DNA of 64,000 nt from Actinomycetes bacterium (GCA_035506535.1 DATJPE010000030.1:1-64000); one strand, 5' to 3'; shown: positions 51,046 through 59,679, numbered from the stretch's first letter. Numbers and translations are program-made. Notes: a model not told the origin generated them from the letters alone.

Positions 51046-51951
51046 ATGAGCGAGCCCTCGGACTGGCGGCGTCCGGCCCGCCTGTCTGTCGGCGTGGTCG
51101 GGGTGGGTCGCGTCGGGTCGGTGCTGGGGGCGGCCCTGGAGAGGGCGGGGCACCACGTCGTCGCGGCCGCGGCGGTCTCCGAGCGCTCGCGCGCCCGCGC
51201 TGACGCCCTGCTGCCCGGCGCCGAGCTGCTCGAGCCGCCGGCGGTACTGGCCCGAAGCGACCTCGTGCTGCTCACCGTTCCCGACGACGAGCTGCCCGGC
51301 CTCGTCGCGGGGCTGGCCGCCACCCGAAGCGTGCGCCCGGGCCAGTTCCTCGTCCACACGTGCGGCCGGTACGGCGTCGCGGTGCTGGAACCCGCGACCC
51401 GGGCGGGCGCGCTGCCGCTGGCGCTGCACCCGGTGATGACCTTCAGCGGCACCACGGCCGACCTGCCGCGACTCGGCGGCGCGAGCTTCGGGGTCACCGC
51501 GCCCGAGGCCCTGCGCCCGGCCGCTGAGGCGCTGGTCCTCGAGATCGGCGCGGAGCCGGTCTGGGTCGAGGAGGGCCTCCGCCCGCTGTGGCACGCCGCC
51601 CTCGCGCACGGGGCCAACCACCTCGTCACGCTCGTCGCCCAGTCCCTCGACCTGCTGCGCGCCGCCGGGGCCACCGAGCCCGACCGGGTGCTCGCACCGC
51701 TGCTGTCGGTGGCGCTGGACAACGCGTTGCGCAGCGGTGACGCCGCGCTCACCGGACCGGTCGCCCGCGGGGACGCGGGCACCGTGGCCGCGCATGTCGC
51801 CGCGCTCGTCGAGGTGGACGCCGACTCGCTGCGCACGTACCGGGCCCTGGCCCGCGCGACCGCGGACCGCGCCCTCGCGTCCGGACGGCTGCGGGCCGCC
51901 GACGCCGAGGCGCTGCTCGACGCGCTCGCGGGCACCGAGGCGCACCCGTGA
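51046..51951 (+). CDS. Rossmann/DUF2520 reductase-like protein, candidate ketopantoate reductase
   Basis: The 301-aa protein has an N-terminal NAD(P)-binding fold with GVVGVGRVGSVLG (16-28), a LVLLTVPDDELPGLVAGL strand-helix, HPVMTFSG and a helical DUF2520 domain in the C-terminal half. It belongs to the 6-phosphogluconate/ketopantoate reductase superfamily. It is coupled to panC by a GTGA overlap and no panE is seen, so reduction of ketopantoate for pantothenate synthesis is a reasonable inference but not shown. Confidence 0.82.
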   Translation: MSEPSDWRRPARLSVGVVGVGRVGSVLGAALERAGHHVVAAAAVSERSRARADALLPGAELLEPPAVLARSDLVLLTVPDDELPGLVAGLAATRSVRPGQFLVHTCGRYGVAVLEPATRAGALPLALHPVMTFSGTTADLPRLGGASFGVTAPEALRPAAEALVLEIGAEPVWVEEGLRPLWHAALAHGANHLVTLVAQSLDLLRAAGATEPDRVLAPLLSVALDNALRSGDAALTGPVARGDAGTVAAHVAALVEVDADSLRTYRALARATADRALASGRLRAADAEALLDALAGTEAHP

Positions 51952-52793
51952 CCCAGCCCCTGGTCGCGCGCACCCGGGAGGAGCTCGCGACGGCCCTGGG
52001 CGGGCTCGGCGACACGCGCACGGCCCTGGTGCCCACGATGGGGGCCCTCCACGCCGGGCACCGCGCCCTGCTGGCCCGCGCGGCCGACCTCGCCGACCGG
52101 GTGGTCGTCAGCATCTTCGTCAACCCCTTGCAGTTCGGCCCCGGCGAGGACCTGGACCGCTACCCGCGACCCTTCGCCGCGGATCTCGCCGTCTGCGCCG
52201 AGCACGGCGTCGACCTGGTGTGGGCCCCGGCGGTGGACGAGATGTACCCGAGCGGCCCGCCGAGCGTCCGGGTGTCGGCGGGACCTCTCGGTGACGTCCT
52301 CGAGGGAGCGCACCGGCCGGGGCACTTCGACGGCGTCCTCACGGTCGTGGCCAAGCTCCTCGGCCAGGTCCGGCCCCAGGTGGCGCTCTTCGGCGCCAAG
52401 GACGCCCAGCAGCTGGTGCTCGTACGTCGGATGGTGGCCGACCTCGACATCGGCGTCGACGTGGCCTCGGTGCCCACCGTGCGCGACCCCGACGGGCTGG
52501 CCGCGGCGTCGCGCAACGTCTACCTGGACCCGCAGCAGCGACGTTCCGCGCTGGCGCTCTCCCGCGCCCTGGCGGCCGGCGAGGCGGCGGCACCGCAGGG
52601 CGCGCGGGCCGTACGCGCTGCCGCCCGCGACGTCCTCGCCCAGCAGCCGGACGTGGTCGTGGACTACCTCGCCCTCGTCGACCCGGCAACCCTCGTGGAG
52701 GTCGCCGACGATGCGACCGGCAGCCTCCTTCTCCTGGTGGCGGCCCGGGTGGGCACGACGCGGCTGATCGACAACACGACGCTGACCTGCTGA
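51948..52793 (+). CDS. panC: Pantothenate synthetase (pantoate-beta-alanine ligase)
   Basis: The 281-aa enzyme joins pantoate and beta-alanine with ATP. It has the HIGH-like PTMGALHAGHRALL, FVNPLQFGPGEDLDRYPR, FGAKDAQQLVLVRRMV and the KMSKS-like SRN region (AASRNVYL). Start GTG overlaps the DUF2520 gene and the stop shares one base with the nadB start (TGATG). panD is not in the window. Confidence 0.97.
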   Translation: MTQPLVARTREELATALGGLGDTRTALVPTMGALHAGHRALLARAADLADRVVVSIFVNPLQFGPGEDLDRYPRPFAADLAVCAEHGVDLVWAPAVDEMYPSGPPSVRVSAGPLGDVLEGAHRPGHFDGVLTVVAKLLGQVRPQVALFGAKDAQQLVLVRRMVADLDIGVDVASVPTVRDPDGLAAASRNVYLDPQQRRSALALSRALAAGEAAAPQGARAVRAAARDVLAQQPDVVVDYLALVDPATLVEVADDATGSLLLLVAARVGTTRLIDNTTLTC

Positions 52794-54427
52794 TGGCCGT
52801 ACCGCTGCCCGCGCGCCTGCCCGCCCCGTCCGCGGGGTGGACCCTCGCCGCGGACGTCGTCGTGGTCGGCAGCGGGGTGGCCGGGCTCACGACGGCGCTG
52901 CAGGCCCGGTCCGCGGGCTCGGTGCTGCTGGTCACCAAGGCGTTGGTGGACGAGGGCTCCACGCGCTGGGCCCAGGGGGGGATCGCCGCCGCGCTCGGCG
53001 AGCAGGACACCCCCGAGCAGCACGAGGCCGACACGCTGGTGGCCGGTGCGGGCCTGTGCGACGAGGCGGCGGTACGGGCTCTCGTCACCCGGGGCCCTGG
53101 GGCGGTCCGGCGGCTGATCGCGCTCGGGGCGAGCTTCGACCGGGACGCGTCGGGGGAGCTGCAGCTGACCAGGGAGGGCGGCCACCACCGGGACCGGATC
53201 ATCCACGCCGGCGGGGACGCCACCGGTGCGGAGGTCTCCCGTGCGCTCGTCCGTGCGGTGCTCGACGACCCGGCCATCGAGGTGATCGAGCACGCCCTGG
53301 TCATCGACCTGCTGCGCGCCGCCGACGGCTCGGTCTGCGGCGCCACGCTGCACGTGCTCGGGGAGGGGCAGCGCGACGGCGTCGGGGCGGTGCACGCCCG
53401 AGCCGTCGTGCTCGCCACCGGCGGGCTCGGCCAGGTCTTCGCGCAGACGACGAACCCGCGGGTCTCGACCGGTGACGGCGTCGCGGTCGCGCTGCGCGCC
53501 GGTGCCGTGGTCGCCGACCTCGAGTTCGTCCAGTTCCACCCGACGGTCCTGTGGCTGGGGCCCGACGTGAGCGGCCAGCAGCCACTGATCTCCGAGGCGG
53601 TGCGCGGCGAGGGCGCCTACCTCGTCGACGACGAGGGCAAGCGGTTCATGCTCGGCCTGCACGAGCTCGCCGACCTCGCCCCGCGCGACGTCGTGGCCAA
53701 GGCCATCATGCGCCGCATGCGCGAGACCGGTGCGCCCCACGTCTGGCTCGACGGCCGCCACCTGGGCGAGGCGACCTGGGCACGGCGGTTCCCCACGATC
53801 CTCGCGTCCTGCCGCAGCCACGGCGTGGACCCCGTCACCGAGCTGGTCCCGGTGGCCCCGGCCTGCCACTACGCGAGCGGCGGGGTGCGCACCGACCTCG
53901 ACGGGCGCACGTCGGTGCCCGGTCTGTACGCGTGCGGCGAAGTCGCCTGCACCGGGGTGCACGGCGCCAACCGGCTCGCCTCCAACAGCCTGCTCGAGGG
54001 CCTGGTGTTCGCCGAGCGCATCGGCGCGGACCTCGTCCGTGGGCTGCCGGACCGGCGCGAGCCGGCCGAGGGCGGGGCGGCGGGAACGCCGTACCTGCTC
54101 GCGGAGTCGGTACGTCCCGCCGTCGCCGAGACCATGACCGAGGGCGCCGGCGTCCTGCGCAGCGACGCCAGCCTCGGCCGAACCCTCGACGACTTGGCGG
54201 AGCTCTCCGGCCGACGCAGCGCGGAGCCCGGCGCGGGGGAGTGGGAGGCCGCGAACCTGCACACCGTCGCGACCTTCCTGGCCACGGCCGCGCGGCGTCG
54301 TCGCGAGACCCGAGGGTCGCACTGGCGCGAGGACTACCCGGAGCGCGACGACGAGCACTGGCGGGTACGCCTGCTCGGCCGTCTCGTCGACGGTGTCGTG
54401 GAGCTCGCCGAGGAGCCGGTGCGGTGA
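52793..54427 (+). CDS. nadB: L-aspartate oxidase
   Basis: The 544-aa flavoprotein oxidises aspartate to iminoaspartate for NAD synthesis. FAD motifs are VVVVGSGVAGLTTALQA near residue 20, STRWAQGGIAAALGE and VVLATGGLGQVFAQTTNP; substrate residues sit in FVQFHPTVL and EAVRGEGAYLVD; GVHGANRLASNSLLEGLVFAER is the second FAD contact. It overlaps nadC by four bases. nadA, the partner that uses the unstable product, is not in this operon as seen. Confidence 0.97.
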   Translation: MAVPLPARLPAPSAGWTLAADVVVVGSGVAGLTTALQARSAGSVLLVTKALVDEGSTRWAQGGIAAALGEQDTPEQHEADTLVAGAGLCDEAAVRALVTRGPGAVRRLIALGASFDRDASGELQLTREGGHHRDRIIHAGGDATGAEVSRALVRAVLDDPAIEVIEHALVIDLLRAADGSVCGATLHVLGEGQRDGVGAVHARAVVLATGGLGQVFAQTTNPRVSTGDGVAVALRAGAVVADLEFVQFHPTVLWLGPDVSGQQPLISEAVRGEGAYLVDDEGKRFMLGLHELADLAPRDVVAKAIMRRMRETGAPHVWLDGRHLGEATWARRFPTILASCRSHGVDPVTELVPVAPACHYASGGVRTDLDGRTSVPGLYACGEVACTGVHGANRLASNSLLEGLVFAERIGADLVRGLPDRREPAEGGAAGTPYLLAESVRPAVAETMTEGAGVLRSDASLGRTLDDLAELSGRRSAEPGAGEWEAANLHTVATFLATAARRRRETRGSHWREDYPERDDEHWRVRLLGRLVDGVVELAEEPVR

Positions 54428-55308
54428 GCCTGTCCCCCGAGCTCGCCGCCCGTCTCTCGACAGCCGGGCTCGACCCCCGCCAGGTCGAGGCGCTCGTGCG
54501 CGCCGCGCTCGAGGAGGACCTCGCCGGAGGTGTCGACGTCACCTCGGTGGCGACCGTCGCGGTTGCGCAGCGGTCGGTCGGCGACCTTGTGGCCCGGGCG
54601 GCCGGCGTGGTCGCCGGCCTGCCGGTCGCGGAGGCGGTGCTCGAGGTGGTGACGGAGGGCGACGTCCTGCTCGAACGCCCCGTCGCGGACGGAGACCTCG
54701 TGGGTCCCGGTCAGCTGCTGCTCAGCGTCGAGGGCACGACCCGCGCCCTGCTCACCGGGGAGCGCACGGCGCTCAACTTCCTCGGCCACCTGTCCGGGGT
54801 GGCGACCCTCACGCGGCGATGGGTGGACGCGGTGGCAGGCACCGGTGCAGCGATCCGTGACACGCGCAAGACGACGCCGGGACTGCGCGCACTCGAGAAG
54901 TACGCCGTGCGCGCCGGCGGCGGTGTCAACCACCGCATGTCGCTGTCCGACGCGGCGCTGGTCAAGGACAACCACGTCGTGTCGGCGGGCGGCGTCGCCG
55001 CGGCGTTCGACGCCGTCCGGCGTGCCTGGCCGGACCTGGCCGTCGAGGTCGAGGTCGACTCCCTGGCCCAGCTGGACGAGGTGCTCGACGCCGGCGCCGA
55101 CCTGGTGCTGCTCGACAACATGGACGTCGCGGACCTGCGCGAGGCGGTACGTCGTACCGCCGGTCGAGCCCGCCTCGAGGCGAGCGGCGGGCTGCGGCTG
55201 GAGAACGCCAACGACGTTGCGGCGACGGGTGTGGACTATCTCGCGGTCGGCGCGCTCACGCACTCGGCGCCGGTCCTCGACATCGGTCTCGACCTCCGGG
55301 CGGTGTGA
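54424..55308 (+). CDS. nadC: Nicotinate-nucleotide pyrophosphorylase (carboxylating)
   Basis: This 294-aa enzyme turns quinolinate and PRPP into nicotinate mononucleotide. Motifs include ALEEDLAGGVDVTS at the N-terminus, RDTRKTTPGLRALEKYAV, LVKDNH and LEASGGLRLENA. GTG 54424 overlaps nadB, and the stop shares one base with coaX. A much longer open frame upstream is a shadow of nadB. Confidence 0.97.
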   Translation: MSLSPELAARLSTAGLDPRQVEALVRAALEEDLAGGVDVTSVATVAVAQRSVGDLVARAAGVVAGLPVAEAVLEVVTEGDVLLERPVADGDLVGPGQLLLSVEGTTRALLTGERTALNFLGHLSGVATLTRRWVDAVAGTGAAIRDTRKTTPGLRALEKYAVRAGGGVNHRMSLSDAALVKDNHVVSAGGVAAAFDAVRRAWPDLAVEVEVDSLAQLDEVLDAGADLVLLDNMDVADLREAVRRTAGRARLEASGGLRLENANDVAATGVDYLAVGALTHSAPVLDIGLDLRAV

Positions 55309-56069
55309 TGCTCCTCGCTGTCGACGTCGGAAACACCCAGACCGTCCTGGGGCTGTTCGCGGGGGAGCGACTGCATCGCTCCTGGCGGGTGCGTACCGAC
55401 GCGCGCGCCACGGCCGACGAGATGATGCTGACCCTGCGCGGCCTGCTCAGCGACCAGCCGCGGATCACCGGGGTCGCGTTGTGCTCGACGGTCCCGTCGG
55501 TCCTCGGGGAGCTTCGCCAGGTCTTCGACCGATGGCACCAGCGGGTCCACGTCGTGGTCGTCGAGCCCGGGGCGCGCACCGGGGTCGCGCTGCAGTACGA
55601 CAACCCGAAGGAGGTCGGCCCCGACCGGATCGTGAACACGCTCGCGGCGTACTCGCTGTTCGGTGGTCCCTGTGTGGTCGTGGACTTCGGTACCTCGACG
55701 AACTTCGACGTGGTCGGGCCGAAGGGTGAGTTCCTCGGCGGCGCCCTCGCGCCTGGGATCGAGATCTCCATCGACGCACTCGCCGCGAGGGCGGCGCGCC
55801 TGGTCAAGGTGGAGATCGCCCGGCCGCGCTCGGTCATCGGGAAGTCGACGGTGGAGGCGCTGCAGTCGGGGTTCCTGTACGGCTTCACCGGGCAGGTCGA
55901 CGGGATCGTGCGGCGGATCGTCGCTGAGCTCGGCGGTTCGGTGACCGCGGTCGTGGCGACCGGCGGCCTGGCGCCCGCAGTCGTCGCCGAGTCGGAGACC
56001 ATCACCGACCACCGCCCCGACCTCACGCTGCTCGGCCTTCGGCTGGTCTACGAGCGCAACGTCCCCTGA
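55308..56069 (+). CDS. coaX: Type III pantothenate kinase
   Basis: The 253-aa kinase performs the first step from pantothenate to coenzyme A. It has the ASKHA motifs LLAVDVGNTQTVLGLF at the N-terminus, GPDRIVNTLAAY, VVDFGTSTNFDVV and GGALAPGIEIS. Type III enzymes are not feedback-inhibited by CoA. Starts are possible at GTG 55305 and ATG 55308; I use the ATG because it gives the normal MLLAVDVGN N-terminus. It closes the NAD/CoA operon. Confidence 0.95.
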   Translation: MLLAVDVGNTQTVLGLFAGERLHRSWRVRTDARATADEMMLTLRGLLSDQPRITGVALCSTVPSVLGELRQVFDRWHQRVHVVVVEPGARTGVALQYDNPKEVGPDRIVNTLAAYSLFGGPCVVVDFGTSTNFDVVGPKGEFLGGALAPGIEISIDALAARAARLVKVEIARPRSVIGKSTVEALQSGFLYGFTGQVDGIVRRIVAELGGSVTAVVATGGLAPAVVAESETITDHRPDLTLLGLRLVYERNVP

Positions 56070-56175
56070 CGCGCCGCCCGATCTCGATGGGTGCCTGCGA
56101 CCATCGGCGGGACGCGAGACCACCACCCGCGCGCCGTGTCCACGAGCCCGCTCCTTGTCCATCGGAGGTGCCGAA

Positions 56176-56712
56176 GTGCGCAAGGTCGTCGTCTACGAGC
56201 TGGTCTCCCTCGACGGCGTTGCCGAGATGCCGGACAGCTTCTTCACCGAGTGGGATGACGCGATGGACGCGAACCTCGACGCCGTCATCGCGGCTCAGGA
56301 CTCGGTCATCCTGGGCCGGCGCAGCTATGAGGAGTGGGCGGACTACTGGCCGGGCAGCGACATCGAACCCTTCGCGACCTTCATCAACGGGGTCGCGAAG
56401 CATGTCGCCACCTCCTCGCCGCTGGACCGTGCGTGGCCCAATGCGAGCGCGGTGGACGGCGACCTGGTCGAGTTCGTGCGTGACCTGAAGAACGGGCCCG
56501 GAGCCGACATCGGCGTGCATGCGAGCATCTCGGTCGCCCAGGCGCTGCTTGCCGCCGGCGTCGTCGACGAGATCCGGCTCGTGATCGCTCCGGCGGTCGT
56601 GGGCAACGGACGAAGGCTCCTCGACGGCTTGCCGGCGATCCGGCTGGAGTCGATCCGAAGCACGACCTCGCCCAGTGGCCATCTGCTCGCCGACTACCGC
56701 GTCATCGGCTAG
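56176..56712 (+). CDS. Dihydrofolate reductase-like protein (RibD C-terminal domain family)
   Basis: The 178-aa protein has the RibD-C/DHFR-like fold: [17 protein letters not shown] at the start, [16 protein letters not shown] in the nucleotide-binding part and [21 protein letters not shown] near the end. Many actinobacteria carry several of these small reductases of unknown substrate. I start at GTG 56176 after GGAGG; the in-frame ATG at 56155 is upstream of that ribosome binding site. It stands alone between coaX and lysS. Confidence 0.85.
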   Translation: MRKVVVYELVSLDGVAEMPDSFFTEWDDAMDANLDAVIAAQDSVILGRRSYEEWADYWPGSDIEPFATFINGVAKHVATSSPLDRAWPNASAVDGDLVEFVRDLKNGPGADIGVHASISVAQALLAAGVVDEIRLVIAPAVVGNGRRLLDGLPAIRLESIRSTTSPSGHLLADYRVIG

Positions 56713-56789
56713 GCCAGCAGCCGACGCTGACCACCCAACGGGGCCACCCCCGGAACTGCCCCAGGTGTCGCCCCCACCGTCCTGCGTCC

Positions 56790-56795
56790 TACCCT
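56790..56795 (+). promoter_or_regulatory. TACCCT -10 box, leaderless lysS
   Basis: TACCCT ends eight bases before ATG 56804, and no ribosome binding site is present between them. Confidence 0.45.
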
Positions 56796-56803
56796 TGCCC
56801 GCC

Positions 56804-58327
56804 ATGACCCAGGATCCGTCGCCGGTGGAGGACACCGACGTCTCGGCAGAGCTTCCCGAGCAGTTACGGGTCCGGCACGAGAAGCGCGAGCGGATGCTCG
56901 CGGAGGGGATCGAGCCGTACGTCGTGGGCTACCCCCGCACGCACACCATCGCCGAGGTGCGCACCCGGTGGGCGGACCTCCAGCCTGACACTCAGACCGG
57001 CGAGAGGGTCTCGGTCACCGGGCGGGTCATGTTCCTGCGCACGACCGGCAAGCTGTGCTTCGCGACGGTGCACGAGGGCGACGGGACGCCGCTGCAGGTG
57101 ATGCTGAGCCTCGATCGAGTCGGCCCCGACTCACTCGAGCGTTGGAAGTCCTTCGTCGACATCGGCGACCACATCGGCGTCACCGGCGAGATCGTGTCGT
57201 CCCGACGCGGCGAGCTGTCCGTCCTCGCGCAGGACTGGGCCATCACGGCCAAGGCGTTGCGACCGCTGCCCAACGTCTACGAGGGCGCCCAGCTCTCCGA
57301 GGACCTTCGGGTGCGGCGCCGCTATGTGGACCTGATCGCGCGGCCGGAGGCGAGGACCATGGCCCGCCTCCGCCCCGCTGTCGTGCGGTCGGTTCGCGAC
57401 TCCTTCGAGCGGCGCGGCTTCGTCGAGGTGGAGACGCCGATGCTGCAGACGCTGCAGGGCGGTGCGACGGCCCGGCCCTTCGTGACGCACTCGAATGCCT
57501 TCGATCTGAATCTGTTCCTACGCATCGCGCCCGAGCTCTTCCTGAAGCGGTGCGTGGTCGGCGGCATCGAGCGGGTCTTCGAGATCAACCGGAACTTCCG
57601 TAACGAGGGCGCGGACTCCACGCACAGCCCCGAGTTCGCGATGCTCGAGGCTTACCAGGCATACGGCGACTACGACACCATCGGCGTCCTCACCAGAGAC
57701 CTCGTGCAGGAGGCGGCGCTTCGTTGCTTCGGGAGCCTGCAGGTCACGCTGGCCGATGGTGCGGTGCGCGATCTGTCGGGCACGTGGAACCAGGTCACCC
57801 TGTACGGCTCGCTCTCGGCCGCTCTAGGTGAGCCGGTGACGCCGGACACCCCACGCCGCCACCTGCGCAAGCTCGTAGAGGCGGCCGGCCTCGACGTCGC
57901 CCCGGAGGCGGTTGCGGGGAAGCTCGTCGAGGAGTTGTTCGAGCACCACGTCGTCCACACCTTCGAGGGACCGACATTCGTGCGCGACTTCCCCGTCGAC
58001 ACCTCACCGCTCGTCCGTGCCCACCGCAGCGAGCCGGGGCTGGTGGAGAAGTGGGACCTCTACGTCGACGGGATCGAGCTGGCCACCGGCTACTCGGAGC
58101 TCATCGACCCCGTCGTGCAGCGGGAGCGTCTGGTCGAGCAGTCCCGGCTCCGCTCCGGCGGCGACGTCGAGGCCATGCCGCTGGACGAGGACTTCCTTCG
58201 AGCCATGGAGCACGGCATGCCGCCCATGGGGGGCATGGGGATGGGGATCGACCGGTTGCTCATGGTGCTCACCGGCCTCGGCATCCGAGACACGATCCTG
58301 TTCCCGCTGGTCAAGCCGGAGGGCTGA
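56804..58327 (+). CDS. lysS: Lysyl-tRNA synthetase, class II
   Basis: The 507-aa enzyme has an OB-fold anticodon domain ([21 protein letters not shown]) and a class II catalytic core with motif 2 [20 protein letters not shown] and motif 3 [13 protein letters not shown]. It is the standard single-domain-plus-core form, without the MprF fusion of LysX. ATG 56804 is preceded by a TACCCT box rather than a ribosome binding site. The next gene begins five bases after its stop. Confidence 0.97.
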   Translation: MTQDPSPVEDTDVSAELPEQLRVRHEKRERMLAEGIEPYVVGYPRTHTIAEVRTRWADLQPDTQTGERVSVTGRVMFLRTTGKLCFATVHEGDGTPLQVMLSLDRVGPDSLERWKSFVDIGDHIGVTGEIVSSRRGELSVLAQDWAITAKALRPLPNVYEGAQLSEDLRVRRRYVDLIARPEARTMARLRPAVVRSVRDSFERRGFVEVETPMLQTLQGGATARPFVTHSNAFDLNLFLRIAPELFLKRCVVGGIERVFEINRNFRNEGADSTHSPEFAMLEAYQAYGDYDTIGVLTRDLVQEAALRCFGSLQVTLADGAVRDLSGTWNQVTLYGSLSAALGEPVTPDTPRRHLRKLVEAAGLDVAPEAVAGKLVEELFEHHVVHTFEGPTFVRDFPVDTSPLVRAHRSEPGLVEKWDLYVDGIELATGYSELIDPVVQRERLVEQSRLRSGGDVEAMPLDEDFLRAMEHGMPPMGGMGMGIDRLLMVLTGLGIRDTILFPLVKPEG

Positions 58328-58332
58328 CCCCG

Positions 58333-58827
58333 GTGGTCGAGGTACGTCCGGCGCGGACGGCCGACGTCGTGGCCATCCGCGGCCTCGTCGACGCTTACGT
58401 GGCCGACCGTCGCCTGCTCGCCAAGGCGACGGTGACGCTCTACGAGGACGTCCAGGAGTTCGTGGTCGCCGTCGCGGACGACCGGGTGGTCGGCTGCGGC
58501 GCCCTCCACGTGCTATGGGAGGACCTGGCCGAGGTCCGTACGCTCGCGGTGGCGGCCGACTTTCAGGGGCGCGGCGTCGGCTCGGCGGTCCTCGAGGCGC
58601 TGATCGGACGCGCCCGGCAGCTCGGCATCCGTCGGCTGTTCTGCCTGACGTTCGAGACCGACTTCTTTGCCCGGCACGGGTTCGTGGAGATCTCGGGTGC
58701 GCCGGTCAGCCCGGAGGTCTTCGCGCAGCTCCTGCAGTCCTACGACGAGGGCGTGGCTGAATTCCTCGACCTGGAGAGAGTGAAACCGAATACCCTCGGG
58801 AACGTCCGCATGCTGCGGATCCTGTGA
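58333..58827 (+). CDS. argA: Amino-acid N-acetyltransferase, Rv2747-like ArgA
   Basis: The 164-aa GNAT protein closely resembles the mycobacterial L-glutamate N-acetyltransferase, which starts arginine synthesis. Shared stretches are TVTLYEDVQEFVVA, VVGCGALHVLWEDLAEVRTLAV, GRGVGSAVLEALIGRA (acetyl-CoA loop), FETDFFARHGFVEI and YDEGVAEFLDLERVKPNTLGN. It is the short form without the kinase-like domain of E. coli ArgA. GTG 58333 follows lysS by five bases; the longer frame overlaps lysS. Confidence 0.9.
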   Translation: MVEVRPARTADVVAIRGLVDAYVADRRLLAKATVTLYEDVQEFVVAVADDRVVGCGALHVLWEDLAEVRTLAVAADFQGRGVGSAVLEALIGRARQLGIRRLFCLTFETDFFARHGFVEISGAPVSPEVFAQLLQSYDEGVAEFLDLERVKPNTLGNVRMLRIL

Positions 58828-58839
58828 ATATCCGGGATG

Positions 58840-58881
58840 TTTTCCACAGGGCGAATCGGGTAAATCGAGCCGCAATCCACA
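58840..58881. promoter_or_regulatory. Two DnaA-box-like sites upstream of lsr2
   Basis: TTTTCCACA (58840-58848) and CAATCCACA (58873-58881) differ from the actinobacterial DnaA box TTGTCCACA by one and two bases. They lie in an unusually A/T-rich stretch of the 134-bp gap between argA and lsr2. The pair could be chance. Confidence 0.3.
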
Positions 58882-58961
58882 GCCGGGTGGGCGAATACCA
58901 AAATAGTCGTCTATTCTGCTGCTATCCCGGGGGCCACGCGAAACCCGGTCAGGAGGAAGTA

Positions 58962-59291
58962 ATGGCGCAGAAGATCCAGGTGGTTCTCGAGGACGATCTC
59001 GACGGCGGACCCGCCGACGAGACCGTGGTCTTCGGCCTGGACGGCACGACGTATGAGATCGATCTCAACAAGAAGAACGCCTCGAAGCTGCGCGACGCAC
59101 TGGCCCCGTGGGTGGGCGCCGGACGGCGGACGGGTGCCGGGCGCGGCGGCGCGCGTCGGGCCCGTGGCCGAGCGTCGCGCGGTTCCCAGGCGGGCGACGT
59201 CCGGACCTGGGCGCGTGAGAACGGCTACCAGGTGAGCGAGCGAGGCCGCATCTCGGCCGAGATCCAGGCTGCGTACGCCGCGGCGCACTGA
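58962..59291 (+). CDS. lsr2: Lsr2, H-NS-like nucleoid-associated protein
   Basis: The 109-aa protein silences A/T-rich, often horizontally acquired DNA in actinobacteria. It has the N-terminal dimerisation sheet (QKIQVVLEDDLDGGPADETVVFGLDGTTYEIDL), an Arg/Gly-rich linker (60-80) and the C-terminal DNA-binding domain VRTWARENGYQVSERGRIS with the RGR minor-groove hook. ATG 58962 is preceded by AGGAGG. A 12-bp hairpin follows the stop. Confidence 0.96.
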   Translation: MAQKIQVVLEDDLDGGPADETVVFGLDGTTYEIDLNKKNASKLRDALAPWVGAGRRTGAGRGGARRARGRASRGSQAGDVRTWARENGYQVSERGRISAEIQAAYAAAH

Positions 59292-59328
59292 GGTTCAACG
59301 ACCTGAGGTCCGAGACCCGAGGTTGGCG

Positions 59329-59358
59329 AACGCGAGCCGCTTCACGGCGGCTCGCGTT
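59329..59358 (+). terminator. Hairpin terminator of lsr2
   Basis: Arms AACGCGAGCCGC (59329-59340) and GCGGCTCGCGTT (59347-59358) pair perfectly over 12 bp with a 6-base loop, 37 bases after the lsr2 stop. Confidence 0.75.
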
Positions 59359-59495
59359 TCGCCTGCCGAGCCGCTGGGGGGCGGCTCGCGTTTCGCCTGC
59401 CGAGCCGCTGGGGGCGGCTCGCGTTTCGCCTGCCGAGCCGCTGGGGGCGGCTCGCGTTCGCCTGCCGAGCCGCTGGGGGCGGCTCGCGTTCGCCA
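59348..59495. repeat. Tandem repeat, five copies of a ~33-bp unit
   Basis: The motif CGGCTCGCGTTTCGCC begins at 59348, 59382, 59415, 59448 and 59480, giving unit lengths of 34, 33, 33 and 32 bases. Units differ by one G in the GGGGG run and by GTTTCGCC against GTTCGCC in the last two copies. Each unit holds its own inverted repeat CGGCTCG...CGAGCCG. The right arm of the lsr2 terminator is the first copy's beginning, so the array seems to have grown from the terminator. Confidence 0.85.
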
Positions 59496-59504
59496 CAGGC
59501 GTAG
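59488..59504 (+). promoter_or_regulatory. ClgR-box-like sequence upstream of clpC
   Basis: GTTCGCCACAGGCGTAG resembles the dyad GTTCGC-N5-GCGAAC bound by ClgR, the activator of clp genes in actinobacteria. The left half is intact; the right half keeps GCG and the following T-A pair only. It lies 176 bases before the clpC start. Confidence 0.35.
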
Positions 59505-59679
59505 TGCCTGGGGGAAACCTCGTCCCCCTCGCCGATGTTGCGAACGAGTGACCGGCGGCTCGGCTCAGAGCCGGGCGTCGGCCTCGGGACTAGCATGAGG
59601 TGACAGGGCCGCGCAGCCGGCCGGGGGTCGACCGATCCCTGGGGAGCCCCGCGGCCACGTCGCGTGAGGAGCGAGACGA

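Larger units (their letters stand above)
59292..59679 (+). other. 388-bp lsr2-clpC intergenic region: terminator, tandem repeats, promoter elements
   Basis: No gene is supported. In order it holds the lsr2 hairpin, a five-copy tandem repeat, a ClgR-box-like sequence, a 13-nt palindrome CGGCTCAGAGCCG at 59561-59573, and a TAGCAT box near 59590 that could serve clpC. Short open frames across the repeats are artefacts of its periodicity. Confidence 0.6.

Noticed and set aside
59348-59495. A CRISPR array.
   Set aside because: Units are directly adjacent with no unique spacers and no cas genes are near.
59292-59600. Short open frames of 80-140 codons on both strands across the lsr2-clpC gap.
   Set aside because: Their periodic composition comes from the 33-bp repeat, and none has a ribosome binding site.
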